Shown: in pieces, positions 1 to 8,474 of the stretch
Numbering within the stretch: the stretch's first letter is position 1
Layout of the letters: every line of letters starts with the position of its first letter
Assembly (NCBI GenBank): GCA_946617655.1
Contig: CAMOKL010000001.1
Location: forward strand, 124,001 to 188,000
Reading direction: 5' to 3'
DNA: 64,000 nt
Origin: Anaeroplasma sp902783745
Lineage (GTDB): Bacteria; Bacillota_I; Bacilli_A; Acholeplasmatales; Anaeroplasmataceae
Made by a program: the position numbers and the translations under genes
The notes under the pieces: model-generated
Database searches by the model: none
Told to the model about the DNA's origin: nothing
The model's input: only the letters and a program-made list of their open reading frames with translations

Positions 1-1529
1 TCTCTTGCAGAAGATACAATTTCATCATTAATTCCAATTCTTTTTGCTATATCTAGAGCATTAGATTTACCAGGAATACCCATTAATAGCTTATATGTTG
101 GCATTAATGTATCAGTATTAAATTCTACTGATGCGTTAATAATATCTTCATTTTCATATGCATAACTCTTTAAATCACTATAATGTGTTGTCGCAATTAC
201 AAGTGAATTCTTATTTTTTAAATAATTAATTATAGATATTGCAAGACTTGAACCTTCTTTAGGGTCAGTACCTGAACCTAATTCATCTAATAAAATTAAT
301 GATCTATCATCAGATTCATTAATAATTTTAGATATTTTAGTCATATGACTTGAGAATGTGGATAATGATTGTTCAATTGATTGTTCATCCCCAATATCTG
401 CCATAATGTTTTTAAAATATCCAAATTCTGAATCTTGTGATAGCGGAACCATTAAACCATTATATGCCATCAAATGTAATAAGCCTGTAGTTTTTAATGA
501 TACAGTTTTACCACCTGTATTAGGACCTGTAATTATAATACATTTTTGTTTATGTCCTAAATTTATATTTAAAGGTACACATTTAGCTTTATCAATTAAT
601 GGATGTAATGCATTTTTTAAATTAAATTTCTTATCATCTATAACTTTTGCTAAAGAATAACCTAAATCTTTACCCATTTTAGCTTTTGCATAAATAATAT
701 CTAATGACTTAATTGATGAAACCATATTCATTAATTCATCAGATTGTGCTGATACAAGTAAAGTTAAATTCTTCAATATTATTTCTATTTCTTTCTTTTC
801 TTGAGCCTGATATTGATCAATTTGATTTTGTGTTGGAATTATTTCTTCAGGTTCAATATATACAGTCGTTGATGATGAAGAAATATCATGAATAATTCCT
901 TTAAAAGTATTTTTATATTCAACCTTAACAGGAAGACACATTCTAAAATCTCTTTGTACAATAATAGGTTCAGTAAGCATTTTAGATCTTGTTTGAATTA
1001 ATTCAGTTAATTTAGTACGTAATCTAGCTTCTAAGCTTTTCTTACTCCTTCTACATACAAATAATTCTCTTGAAGCATTATCTAATATTTCACCGTCTAA
1101 TGATATTGCAAGCTCGATAGATGATTTTAATGTTGCTTCATCTATAAATGCATCATAATAAGGACGTTGGAATTTAGTATCTAATAAATTAGATATTTGT
1201 TTTAAGAATCTTTTTAATTCAATTGAATTCTTTATTAATTCATTTACTAATAATAATTCTTTAGCTGATAATATTGCACCCTTTGATGCTTTCATTAATA
1301 TTTCATCAATACCACTTAAATCATAAATAGGTGCACTATCAAGCTTAATTATTGAATCATATGCCTCAGATACTTCATTTTGCATTTTTAAAATATTAGA
1401 ATAAGAATAATCTAGATTTTCATATTTTAATATTTCATTCTTAGAAAAATCACATATTGCATAATTAACTAACTTATTAATGATTTTATTAAATTCTAAT
1501 GTTAAAAAATCATACATATTTATTACCAT
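1..1529 (-). CDS. mutS2: Endonuclease MutS2, 3' end beyond window
   Basis: MutS2 is a MutS-family ATPase that in Bacillota acts on branched DNA and on collided ribosomes; it carries a C-terminal Smr nuclease domain. About 509 codons are visible. The N-terminal part is a helical core/clamp. The ATPase Walker A reads GPNTGGKT near residues 335-342, followed by a Walker B ending LLDELGSGTDP and then a TTHYSDLK segment. All of these are characteristic of MutS2 rather than MutS1. The Smr domain must lie left of position 1. The possible starts are ATG 1529 (MVINMYDF) and ATG 1517 (MYDF); neither has a strong Shine-Dalgarno, and I list the longer. A hairpin separates it from the upstream gene, so it may be transcribed only partly with it. 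Confidence 0.95.
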   Translation of the reverse strand, partial: MVINMYDFLTLEFNKIINKLVNYAICDFSKNEILKYENLDYSYSNILKMQNEVSEAYDSIIKLDSAPIYDLSGIDEILMKASKGAILSAKELLLVNELIKNSIELKRFLKQISNLLDTKFQRPYYDAFIDEATLKSSIELAISLDGEILDNASRELFVCRRSKKSLEARLRTKLTELIQTRSKMLTEPIIVQRDFRMCLPVKVEYKNTFKGIIHDISSSSTTVYIEPEEIIPTQNQIDQYQAQEKKEIEIILKNLTLLVSAQSDELMNMVSSIKSLDIIYAKAKMGKDLGYSLAKVIDDKKFNLKNALHPLIDKAKCVPLNINLGHKQKCIIITGPNTGGKTVSLKTTGLLHLMAYNGLMVPLSQDSEFGYFKNIMADIGDEQSIEQSLSTFSSHMTKISKIINESDDRSLILLDELGSGTDPKEGSSLAISIINYLKNKNSLVIATTHYSDLKSYAYENEDIINASVEFNTDTLMPTYKLLMGIPGKSNALDIAKRIGINDEIVSSAR

Positions 1530-1536
1530 TTAAAGA

Positions 1537-1560
1537 AAAATATAGGTCACCCTATATTTT
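1537..1560 (-). terminator. Perfect 10-bp hairpin with GUGA loop before mutS2
   Basis: On the minus strand this reads as a 10-bp AU-rich stem closed by the GNRA-type tetraloop GUGA and followed by UCUUU. It overlaps the stop codon of the upstream membrane protein and ends only 7 nt before the first possible mutS2 start. It could be a weak terminator or attenuator, or an RNA processing/stability element. Confidence 0.5.
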
Positions 1561-2286
1561 CTTTCCTTCACATTTTATATTTTTATAATTTTCAAGTAAG
1601 TCATTATAGGTCATAACAAACAATCCGTTTAAATTATTCTTTGGTGTTACGAACTTCATTTCACATTCATTTACATATCTTAATATTGTATTAGCATTAG
1701 GATATATAATTGCTACTTTAGATGTTTTAATATAATCAATTTCTTTTTGAGGATCGAATCTTACAAATTCATCTACATCAATAAAATGATTAGAATTATC
1801 ATTAAATGATTTTCTAATTTGCCATTTTACAGCATTATTCATACATATTTCAGCATTTGAAAAATTAGGTATTATTTTTATGAATAATATTTTATTAGGC
1901 AATATCATTTTAAAATCATATAATTCACTTGCGTTATTCTTTTTAGAAATTCTTTCAACGCTAAATACATTATCAGGTAATTTTTTTACCTCTTCTTCAA
2001 CTTCTAAATCAACATTTATATCTAATTCATCAAATAAAGTTGGAACCTTACCTTTTTTCTTTTTCTTAGGTTCTTCTTTTTTAGCATTTTCTTCTTTTAT
2101 TTTTTCGTTTTCGAATTCTAAATCTAGCTTTAATTTCTTTGCAATATCATTTAATAGATTTGTAATATTTTTGTACATTCTATTATCTTTTGCAGCAGTA
2201 ATGATTTTTATTATAATAATGAAAAAAATTAATAATAGTAAACAAATTACTGATATTGTTATTATTAATTTAATTTTTTCATCCAT
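1552..2286 (-). CDS. Hypothetical single-pass membrane protein
   Basis: About 244 aa; I do not recognise the family. Residues 5-27 are a strongly hydrophobic membrane anchor (run of I and L). A lysine/glutamate-rich stretch follows (EEPKKKKKGK near residue 75), likely a flexible or coiled linker, and then a soluble cytoplasmic C-terminal part. The start ATG 2286 is preferred over GTG 2295 because a GAAGGTG ribosome site sits 6 nt upstream of it. The site overlaps the end of the preceding small membrane gene, where AGA AGG TGA encodes Arg-Arg-stop. This suggests tight translational coupling. The function is unknown. Confidence 0.75.
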   Translation of the reverse strand: MDEKIKLIITISVICLLLLIFFIIIIKIITAAKDNRMYKNITNLLNDIAKKLKLDLEFENEKIKEENAKKEEPKKKKKGKVPTLFDELDINVDLEVEEEVKKLPDNVFSVERISKKNNASELYDFKMILPNKILFIKIIPNFSNAEICMNNAVKWQIRKSFNDNSNHFIDVDEFVRFDPQKEIDYIKTSKVAIIYPNANTILRYVNECEMKFVTPKNNLNGLFVMTYNDLLENYKNIKCEGKKI

Positions 2287-2291
2287 AAAAA

Positions 2292-2501
2292 TCACCTTCT
2301 TTTAAAGTAAATGATTAAACCATATATCATTAAGATTACATAAATTATAATTCCTATAATAACTGATATTAAAGAAAATATAACCATATCTTCTTTTTTA
2401 TATAATACAGATATTATTAATAAAATAGATCCTACTACAAGTAATATAAAGCCTAATATTAATAATAAACTAATTATTAGTATTTTTCTTGTTTTGTTCA
2501 T
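2292..2501 (-). CDS. Small membrane protein (69 aa)
   Basis: Two or possibly three hydrophobic segments (about residues 7-32 and 38-66) with a basic C-terminus. It starts inside the end of the plsC gene, a 32-nt overlap in another frame. Its last codons AGA AGG TGA form the Shine-Dalgarno of the next gene. The dense overlaps with both neighbours support it as real and co-translated, but no family is recognised. Confidence 0.6.
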   Translation of the reverse strand: MNKTRKILIISLLLILGFILLVVGSILLIISVLYKKEDMVIFSLISVIIGIIIYVILMIYGLIIYFKRR

Positions 2502-3285
2502 TTATAATTCCATTATTAATAATTTCAAATACCATTTCACCAATTTGAGTTGTATTCATATCTTTATATTCTTCATATGTTATTGGTTTATGGAATATAA
2601 CTTTAATATTCTTTCTTTGGAAGAATTTCTTTTCATGTACCTTACTATTACCAATAATTGATATAGGTAATATTGGTGCTTCTGCTTTAACAGCAAGCTT
2701 ATATGCACCTGGCTTTAAATCAACCATTAAATCTGATTCTCTTGAACGAATTCCACCTTCTGGGAATACAGTAATAGGATATCCTGATTTAACACAATCA
2801 ATTCCTACCTTTAAGCTTTTTAAAGCTTCACGATTATCTTCTCTATTCATAGGTATTGCTTTATAAACACGTACAAATAGCTTCATAATTTTCATTTTAA
2901 ATAATTCTCTTTTACCAATTAAGCAATTTGGTTTTCCAATTGTGTAATAGCAAAATAATGGATCCATCATTGACTTATGGTTTGCAAATCCTGCAAATGT
3001 ACCATTTGGAATGTTTTCTTTTCCTTCAATAGTAATTTTGATATTTTGGATATGAATTGCGATTGAAATAACATTTCTTGCGAAGAAATGTCTAATCTTA
3101 CCTTCAGGATGCTTTGGATCACATAATAATAAGAATATTAATAATAATACAATTATTGTAAGTAGTGCTAATATTAGGCTTAGTGGAATCCATAAGAATA
3201 AAAACCACTTAGATAATGGTACAAAATAACCTAATAAGAAAGAATATAGACCACTTAAAATAATCCATTCTAAAAATATAAACAT
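2470..3285 (-). CDS. plsC: 1-acyl-sn-glycerol-3-phosphate acyltransferase
   Basis: Transfers an acyl chain to lysophosphatidic acid to make phosphatidic acid at the membrane. The 271 aa protein has N-terminal membrane segments (about residues 2-55), then the acyltransferase block I motif NHKSMMDP (NHx4D), and the FPEGGIRS block III motif of the PlsC family. Length is normal. The gene starts 1 nt after the folA stop, with the Shine-Dalgarno AAAGGAT inside the end of folA, so it is co-transcribed with thyA and folA. The pairing with folate genes is probably only operon packing. LPLAT family membership is firm; the exact acyl preference cannot be read. Confidence 0.9.
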   Translation of the reverse strand: MFIFLEWIILSGLYSFLLGYFVPLSKWFLFLWIPLSLILALLTIIVLLLIFLLLCDPKHPEGKIRHFFARNVISIAIHIQNIKITIEGKENIPNGTFAGFANHKSMMDPLFCYYTIGKPNCLIGKRELFKMKIMKLFVRVYKAIPMNREDNREALKSLKVGIDCVKSGYPITVFPEGGIRSRESDLMVDLKPGAYKLAVKAEAPILPISIIGNSKVHEKKFFQRKNIKVIFHKPITYEEYKDMNTTQIGEMVFEIINNGIINEQNKKNTNN

Positions 3286-3286
3286 T

Positions 3287-3769
3287 TTATTTTATCCTTT
3301 CGAATACAGTATATCTAACCTGTTCTGTAACATTTTCAAATATTAAATTATATTTAGAATAATCAATTGTTGGGAAATATCTATCTCCATCATGATGACC
3401 CTTTACAAATGAAATATATAATTGGTCTGCGTATGGAAGTGATATTTTATAAATTGTTGCACCACCAACAACGAAAATATCTTCTTTTACATTTTTTAAA
3501 AAATCAATAAGGTCATAGACCATTTCTACATTATCTATTCCTTCGATTTTTAAGCTTTTATCTATTGTTGCAACATAAATCTTACCATAAGGTAAAGGCT
3601 TATCTTTATAATATCCTCTTAATGAATAATATGTAGTATCACCCATTAATACAGTTTGACCTTGTGTCTTAGACTTATAATAAATTAAATCTTCTTTAAT
3701 ATGCCATGGAAGCTTATCACCTTTTCCTACAAGGTTATCTTCATCCATTGCCCAAATCATTTTTATCAT
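3287..3769 (-). CDS. folA: Dihydrofolate reductase
   Basis: Reduces dihydrofolate to tetrahydrofolate with NADPH, recycling the folate oxidised by thymidylate synthase. 160 aa, normal for the family. The N-terminal block WAMDEDNLVGKGDKLPWHI contains the LPWH substrate/NADPH-loop motif; VLMGDTTY and FVVGGATIY correspond to the cofactor-binding segments. It overlaps the thyA stop by one base (TAATG), so the two are translationally coupled, the usual thyA-dfrA arrangement. Confidence 0.95.
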   Translation of the reverse strand: MIKMIWAMDEDNLVGKGDKLPWHIKEDLIYYKSKTQGQTVLMGDTTYYSLRGYYKDKPLPYGKIYVATIDKSLKIEGIDNVEMVYDLIDFLKNVKEDIFVVGGATIYKISLPYADQLYISFVKGHHDGDRYFPTIDYSKYNLIFENVTEQVRYTVFERIK

Positions 3770-4650
3770 TATACTGCCACTTCTCCTTTAATTGCTGGAT
3801 ATGGATCATAATTTTCTAATGTGAAATCATCAATTTTGAAATCAAAAATTGATTTAACATTAGGATTAATTCTCATAGTAGGTAATTTCTTAGGTTCTCT
3901 TGTAAGTTGTAGTTTAATTTGTTCTACATGGTTAGAATAAATATGAGCATCTCCCATTGTATGAATAAATTCACCTGCTTCAAGACCACATACCTGTGCA
4001 ATCATCATTGTAAATAAAGAATATGACGCAATATTAAAAGGTACACCTAAGAATACATCTGCAGATCTTTGATATAGCTGACAAGAAAGCTTACCATCTA
4101 TTACATAAAATTGCATAAATGAATGACAAGGAGGTAATGCCATTTGGTCAACCTCACAAGGGTTCCATGCTGAAATAATCAATCTTCTTGAATTAGGATT
4201 ATTCTTAATTTGATCAATTAATATTGCAAGCTGATCAACACCTTCTTCATTGAAGTTTCTCCATTGTCTACCATATACAGGACCAAGCTCACCCCATTTT
4301 TTAACAAATGGATCATTTGCATCAAGACCTTTAATTCTTTCTGCAAACTGCTTCATATCTTCTCCTTCAAATTCATTTGAATTCTTATATGCCTTATATG
4401 CCCAATCATCCCAAATATGAACATTATTATCTACTAAATATTTAATATTTGTAGAACCAGATATGAACCATAATAATTCATGAATGATTCCTCTTAAGAA
4501 TACTTTTTTAGTTGTAAGTAGAGGAAAACCATCGCTTAAATTATATCTAGCTTGGTAACCAAATATAGAATAAGTTCCAGTTCCAGTTCTATCATCTTTA
4601 TAATGCCCTTCATTTAAAATTTTTTTGCATAAATCTAAGTATTGTTTCAT
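3769..4650 (-). CDS. thyA: Thymidylate synthase
   Basis: Methylates dUMP to dTMP using methylene-tetrahydrofolate. 293 aa from the chosen start. The sequence shows the family N-terminus (YLDLCKKILNEG, DDRTGTGT), the active-site cysteine in ALPPCHSF, and QLYQRSADVFLGVPFNIASY. An upstream in-frame extension to 4719 exists but is hydrophobic, not family-like, and runs into a terminator. ATG 4650 has GGTGATT just upstream and begins MKQYLDL, as in homologues. First gene of thyA-folA-plsC. Confidence 0.96.
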   Translation of the reverse strand: MKQYLDLCKKILNEGHYKDDRTGTGTYSIFGYQARYNLSDGFPLLTTKKVFLRGIIHELLWFISGSTNIKYLVDNNVHIWDDWAYKAYKNSNEFEGEDMKQFAERIKGLDANDPFVKKWGELGPVYGRQWRNFNEEGVDQLAILIDQIKNNPNSRRLIISAWNPCEVDQMALPPCHSFMQFYVIDGKLSCQLYQRSADVFLGVPFNIASYSLFTMMIAQVCGLEAGEFIHTMGDAHIYSNHVEQIKLQLTREPKKLPTMRINPNVKSIFDFKIDDFTLENYDPYPAIKGEVAV

Positions 4651-4696
4651 ATTAATCACCATTCTAATTATATAACAACCATACCTAAAAATAAAG

Positions 4697-4726
4697 AGAA
4701 AAAAGGAATGTGAATACATTCCTTAA
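4697..4726 (-). terminator. Rho-independent terminator after ssb
   Basis: Minus strand: stem AAGGAATGT / ACATTCCTT with a 4-nt loop, followed by a T-rich tract (TTTTTTCTCTTT). It separates ssb from thyA. Confidence 0.8.
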
Positions 4727-4752
4727 AGATACTTAGGCAAATGCCTTTCTTG

Positions 4753-5103
4753 TTATTTGATTTCGTTTCTTATAGAATCAGTTTGGCTTTGTTCAAAGAA
4801 AATAATTCTATCGGCAAATAAATTATTTACTCTTGTTTTAATTCCACCTTCAAGTACTTCTGTTTTAGGTGAAATTCTTCCTTTAAGTCCAACCTTAACT
4901 CCCTTTTTAAGATTCTCAACCGCAACATCAGCTAAGAAATCCCAAATAGATACTCTTATGTTGTCATATTCATATTCACCATTAGAGTTTTTAAAATCTC
5001 TAGCGATAGATAAATTGATATTAACAACCTTTTTTCCATCAGAAAGCTCGGTTACTTCAACATCTGAAGTAATGATTCCTATTAATAAGAAATAATTGTA
5101 CAT
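4753..5103 (-). CDS. ssb: Single-stranded DNA-binding protein (short)
   Basis: 116 aa OB-fold protein. Typical SSB features are the N-terminal strand beginning MYNYFLLIGIIT, the core SIARDFKNSNGEYEYDNIRVSIW, GLKGRISP, and a segment ending DRIIFF. Full SSBs are about 150-175 aa with an acidic C-terminal tail ending in DDIPF-like residues. Here the tail is short and lacks it, so this may be a secondary SSB or a lineage-specific short form. Monocistronic, with its own terminator. An AAAGGAGG site precedes ATG 5103. Confidence 0.85.
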   Translation of the reverse strand: MYNYFLLIGIITSDVEVTELSDGKKVVNINLSIARDFKNSNGEYEYDNIRVSIWDFLADVAVENLKKGVKVGLKGRISPKTEVLEGGIKTRVNNLFADRIIFFEQSQTDSIRNEIK

Positions 5104-5286
5104 TAATAATTTATACCTCCTTTGCAGAGATATTTTATCAAACGTATATATTATAAAAAACTTTCTAAAATAGAATAAAAAATATGAAAAAAACAGATAT
5201 TTAGAAAAATAAATATTTAATCCTATCTTTTTTAATTTTAATTTAATGATTTCATTAAAAATTTAGAAAAAATTATGAATAATAAC

Positions 5287-6516
5287 TTATTTTATATTTT
5301 TTTCAAGAATTGAATAAGGTGTAGTCTTTATTAATTCTACTAAATCTTTTAATGAATCTCTATTTAATTCATTAACTCTATTGACTAATGATAAATAACT
5401 ATGTCCTTCAAGCCATAAACTTAAAACCTTATCACCTAAGTTTTTAGGGTCATCTAATGTTTTATAGATTGTAGATAATACTTTTCTTTTTTCTTCATTA
5501 ATATACTTGTTCTTTATTTTTTTAAAATCAAGTTTAGAAATATAATCCAATAATAATTCTTTTACCTTTTTAGTATCATATGGTCTTAATTCTATCTTCA
5601 AAGCAATCATATTTGATGCTGAAAACATATTATAATCATAATCATCATCTACTAACATATTATTATCTAATAGTGTTTTTAATAGCCCATCATCTAAAGA
5701 GAATAATTGATTTAATATTATAGCTAGTTTTTCTAAAACTAATGGATCAGAATAATTATATTCAAATGATTTAAATTGGAATACTAATAAATTAGTGTAG
5801 TAATCATTTTTAATTTCTAAATTAGTTAAAATATCATTACTTTGATATGTAATAATATTTTTTTTATTAGATATTACATTAAGGTTATCTAATAAAAAAT
5901 TTATTTTAGTTTTAATTTCTTCTAAATCATAATTAGAAACAATTACTAAATAAGTATTATCTATTGTATAAAAGCTATTATATATTTCATATAAATCTTC
6001 TTTTGTTATTTGATTTATGGAATCTATATTACCTAATATATTAGTTTTATATGAATCATTTGGAAATAGTGCTTCTACTTCCTCATCATATATCTTTTTT
6101 TCTATATCATCCATATCATTTCTATATTCTTCTATTATTATTTTTCTTTCATTAGCAATAACATCATCTAAAAATATTGGTGTAAAATACATTTTTATTA
6201 ATAATTCTAAAGATTCAAAGAAATGATTTAATCCGGATACATAATAAATTGTTTCTTCTTTAGATGTATATGCATTAGCGCAAACATTAAGCTTATCAAA
6301 TTCATATGTTTGGTCTATACCATCTTCCATTTTAAATAGCATGTGTTCTAAGAAGTGTGCAATACCAGGTTTTATATCTTTTGTTATGCCATTATCATTA
6401 TATTTAGTGTATGCACCACCGAATTTAGTACCAATGCCTATATAGTATTTCATAAATGGAGATTTAATGAATTTTAATTTTAAACCTTTATTAAGTGTTA
6501 TATCAATTTCATTCAT
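5287..6516 (-). CDS. M16 family zinc metallopeptidase (YmfH-like), active subunit
   Basis: 409 aa, one half-clamp length for M16B peptidases. The inverted zinc motif HFLEH is at residues 54-58 (HxxEH), with the distal glutamate in NERKIIIEEYRND around residue 130, so the metal and catalytic residues are present. It overlaps the end of the upstream M16-like gene by 8 nt, and its Shine-Dalgarno GGAGGTGA lies inside that gene. In Bacillus the equivalent pair is ymfF/ymfH. M16B enzymes commonly work as an active/inactive heterodimer degrading peptides; that is inferred here from the pairing. Confidence 0.88.
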   Translation of the reverse strand: MNEIDITLNKGLKLKFIKSPFMKYYIGIGTKFGGAYTKYNDNGITKDIKPGIAHFLEHMLFKMEDGIDQTYEFDKLNVCANAYTSKEETIYYVSGLNHFFESLELLIKMYFTPIFLDDVIANERKIIIEEYRNDMDDIEKKIYDEEVEALFPNDSYKTNILGNIDSINQITKEDLYEIYNSFYTIDNTYLVIVSNYDLEEIKTKINFLLDNLNVISNKKNIITYQSNDILTNLEIKNDYYTNLLVFQFKSFEYNYSDPLVLEKLAIILNQLFSLDDGLLKTLLDNNMLVDDDYDYNMFSASNMIALKIELRPYDTKKVKELLLDYISKLDFKKIKNKYINEEKRKVLSTIYKTLDDPKNLGDKVLSLWLEGHSYLSLVNRVNELNRDSLKDLVELIKTTPYSILEKNIK

Positions 6517-7708
6517 CTAAATCACCTCCATAAAGATATATTAAATTTTTCTTTTTTAGATAGTTCTTACATTTATATAAATCATCTATACTTACATTTC
6601 TAATATAATTGATATATGTATCATCCTGTATTACATCTTTAAAATTATCATTATAAAATGCAGTTGTAGAATAATTTTTTATATAATCATATCCTTGTTT
6701 TATTGTCTTAATAAAATAATCTTTAATTTCATCTAGATTAATATCGGTTAAAGAATTATCAATCGCTTCATCTATTGCTCTTAGTGTTTTATTTAAATCA
6801 CATTTTTTAATAGTTGATGATATATAAAATATTCCACATGAAAAATCCGTATCACAATCTATGTTATAACATAGGCCATATTTTTCTCTTACTACGCTAA
6901 ATAACTTTGAATATGCACCTTCACCTAGTATATGAGAATAAATAGACATTGATGCAATATCTTTTGTACCTGAATAGATAGGAATATCATAATAGATTCT
7001 TAAATAGCTTTGACTTGAATCATATTTTTTTATAACTGTTCCAGAATTAAATAAAGGATATTTATATGCATGTAAATATAAATTAGTTTTTATAGGATAT
7101 GTTTTAATATTTGAAACATTTCTTCCAACTAATATAGTATACGATTTTATTTTAGATATTTTCTTATATAATTCATATAAATTAGTTTCGTTAATCTCTT
7201 TTAATTCCTTTTTTGTTAATAAACTAATATAATTAAATGATTTATCTTTAAATAATTTAATTAAAGAATAATAAGATGCTTTAAAATCATTATCTTGAAA
7301 TTCATTCAAAGTATTTGATTGATATATTTTTTTAACTCTATTTATATATGCTTTACTGAATTTATTATCTATAACTAATGGTTTAGTTATTTCATTAAAT
7401 TTTTTTATTAAATATTTATAGTTATAATTCTTTTCATTTATAAATGATGGATCAATCCCACGCATTTCATATTTTAGAATATATAATTTACCATATCTAT
7501 TTAGCATTACTCTATAACTAAGATCAAAATTCTTTGCTAAAAAGTCATGCATTTCTTTAAGTGTTTGATACTTGTTATTTACTAAATCTAAATAAAATGA
7601 AAGGATTGAAGCATATTTTGCTTCTTTTACATCTAGATTAAGTATTTTATATGATGTTAATGTAAATGTATGAAATTTATCAATTTCTAAGACTTTGTTA
7701 ATTTTCAT
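6509..7708 (-). CDS. M16-like protein lacking the zinc motif (YmfF-like)
   Basis: 399 aa, similar in layout to its downstream partner, with a peptidase M16 C-terminal part (segment around FSVVREKYGLCYNID, typical of M16 domain 2). No HxxEH is visible in the N-terminal half; the equivalent region reads LDLVNNKYQTLKEMHDFL. It is therefore likely the non-catalytic partner of a two-subunit M16 peptidase. The start ATG 7708 follows TGAGGTATAAAT. Confidence 0.8.
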   Translation of the reverse strand: MKINKVLEIDKFHTFTLTSYKILNLDVKEAKYASILSFYLDLVNNKYQTLKEMHDFLAKNFDLSYRVMLNRYGKLYILKYEMRGIDPSFINEKNYNYKYLIKKFNEITKPLVIDNKFSKAYINRVKKIYQSNTLNEFQDNDFKASYYSLIKLFKDKSFNYISLLTKKELKEINETNLYELYKKISKIKSYTILVGRNVSNIKTYPIKTNLYLHAYKYPLFNSGTVIKKYDSSQSYLRIYYDIPIYSGTKDIASMSIYSHILGEGAYSKLFSVVREKYGLCYNIDCDTDFSCGIFYISSTIKKCDLNKTLRAIDEAIDNSLTDINLDEIKDYFIKTIKQGYDYIKNYSTTAFYNDNFKDVIQDDTYINYIRNVSIDDLYKCKNYLKKKNLIYLYGGDLDE

Positions 7709-7716
7709 ATTTATAC

Positions 7717-7752
7717 CTCAAAAAAAGTGCTAGCTTTATGCTAACACTTTTC
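7717..7752 (-). terminator. Terminator after deoD
   Basis: Minus strand: AAAAGTGTTAGC pairs with GCTAGCACTTTT (5-nt loop ATAAA), followed by a T-run. The left arm begins at the deoD stop codon. Confidence 0.85.
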
Positions 7753-8474
7753 TATTCATTAGCCATTTCTAAGGCTATTTCAATCATATCTTTAAATTCT
7801 CGTTCTCTTTGTTGAGATGTTGTTTCATCACCAGTTACAAAGGAATTAGATATTGTAAGTAAGCATGCAGCTTTTTTACCTAAGGCTTTCGCAGTAGCAA
7901 ATAGGGCAAATGCTTCCATTTCTACAACATCGCATTTATGTTTATCTCTTACTTCCATCCAGTGTTCTGGGAAGAAATTATAGAATGCATCTGTTGATTC
8001 ACATATAACTTCTCTTAGCTTTAAATTTAGCTTTTTAGCACATTTTAAAAGCTTGTTATTTAAACTCTTTGATGGAGTTATTGTATGGCCATTCATACCA
8101 AATGCCTCCTTGGCGTAATTGGACTTTGAATATGCCTTACTTACTAGAACTGAATCAAATACATTTAAATTAGGATTATATGATCCTGCAGAACCAATTC
8201 TTATAATGTTATCAACATCATAAAACTTGAATAATTCATATGAATATATTCCAGCTGATGGCATTCCCATACCTGATGCCATCACAGAAATTTTCCTTCC
8301 TTTGTATGTACCTGTATATCCTAAATTACCTCTAACTGTGTTGAATCTTTCAACAGAATCTAGGTATGCGAATGCTATATATTTAGCACGCATAGGATCT
8401 CCTGGCATTAATACAGTTTTTGCAATTAATTCTTTATTCTTACATTCATTGTGTGCTGTTGGGATATTACTCAT
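7752..8474 (-). CDS. deoD: Purine nucleoside phosphorylase, DeoD type
   Basis: Phosphorolysis of purine (deoxy)nucleosides to the base and (deoxy)ribose-1-phosphate. 240 aa, the usual hexameric type length. Motifs: PTAHNECKN at the N-terminus, VLMPGDPMRAKYIA (phosphate site), RIGSAGSYN, VVEMEAFALFA (nucleoside-binding Glu-Met-Glu), and LLTISNSF...DETTSQQRE. The gene overlaps deoC by 8 nt, with GGAGG inside deoC. Together with deoC this is a deoxynucleoside salvage operon. Confidence 0.96.
   Translation of the reverse strand: MSNIPTAHNECKNKELIAKTVLMPGDPMRAKYIAFAYLDSVERFNTVRGNLGYTGTYKGRKISVMASGMGMPSAGIYSYELFKFYDVDNIIRIGSAGSYNPNLNVFDSVLVSKAYSKSNYAKEAFGMNGHTITPSKSLNNKLLKCAKKLNLKLREVICESTDAFYNFFPEHWMEVRDKHKCDVVEMEAFALFATAKALGKKAACLLTISNSFVTGDETTSQQREREFKDMIEIALEMANE

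Noticed and set aside
358..895. Plus-strand open frames inside mutS2
   Set aside because: Antisense shadows of a recognised gene; no start signal and low-complexity translation.
1880..2305. Plus-strand 141-codon frame opposite the hypothetical membrane protein
   Set aside because: Antisense shadow, rich in Ser and Phe from complementing Lys/Glu codons; no ribosome site.
4651..4719. Hydrophobic N-terminal extension of thyA
   Set aside because: It begins inside the ssb terminator and has no homology to ThyA; ATG 4650 has a good ribosome site.
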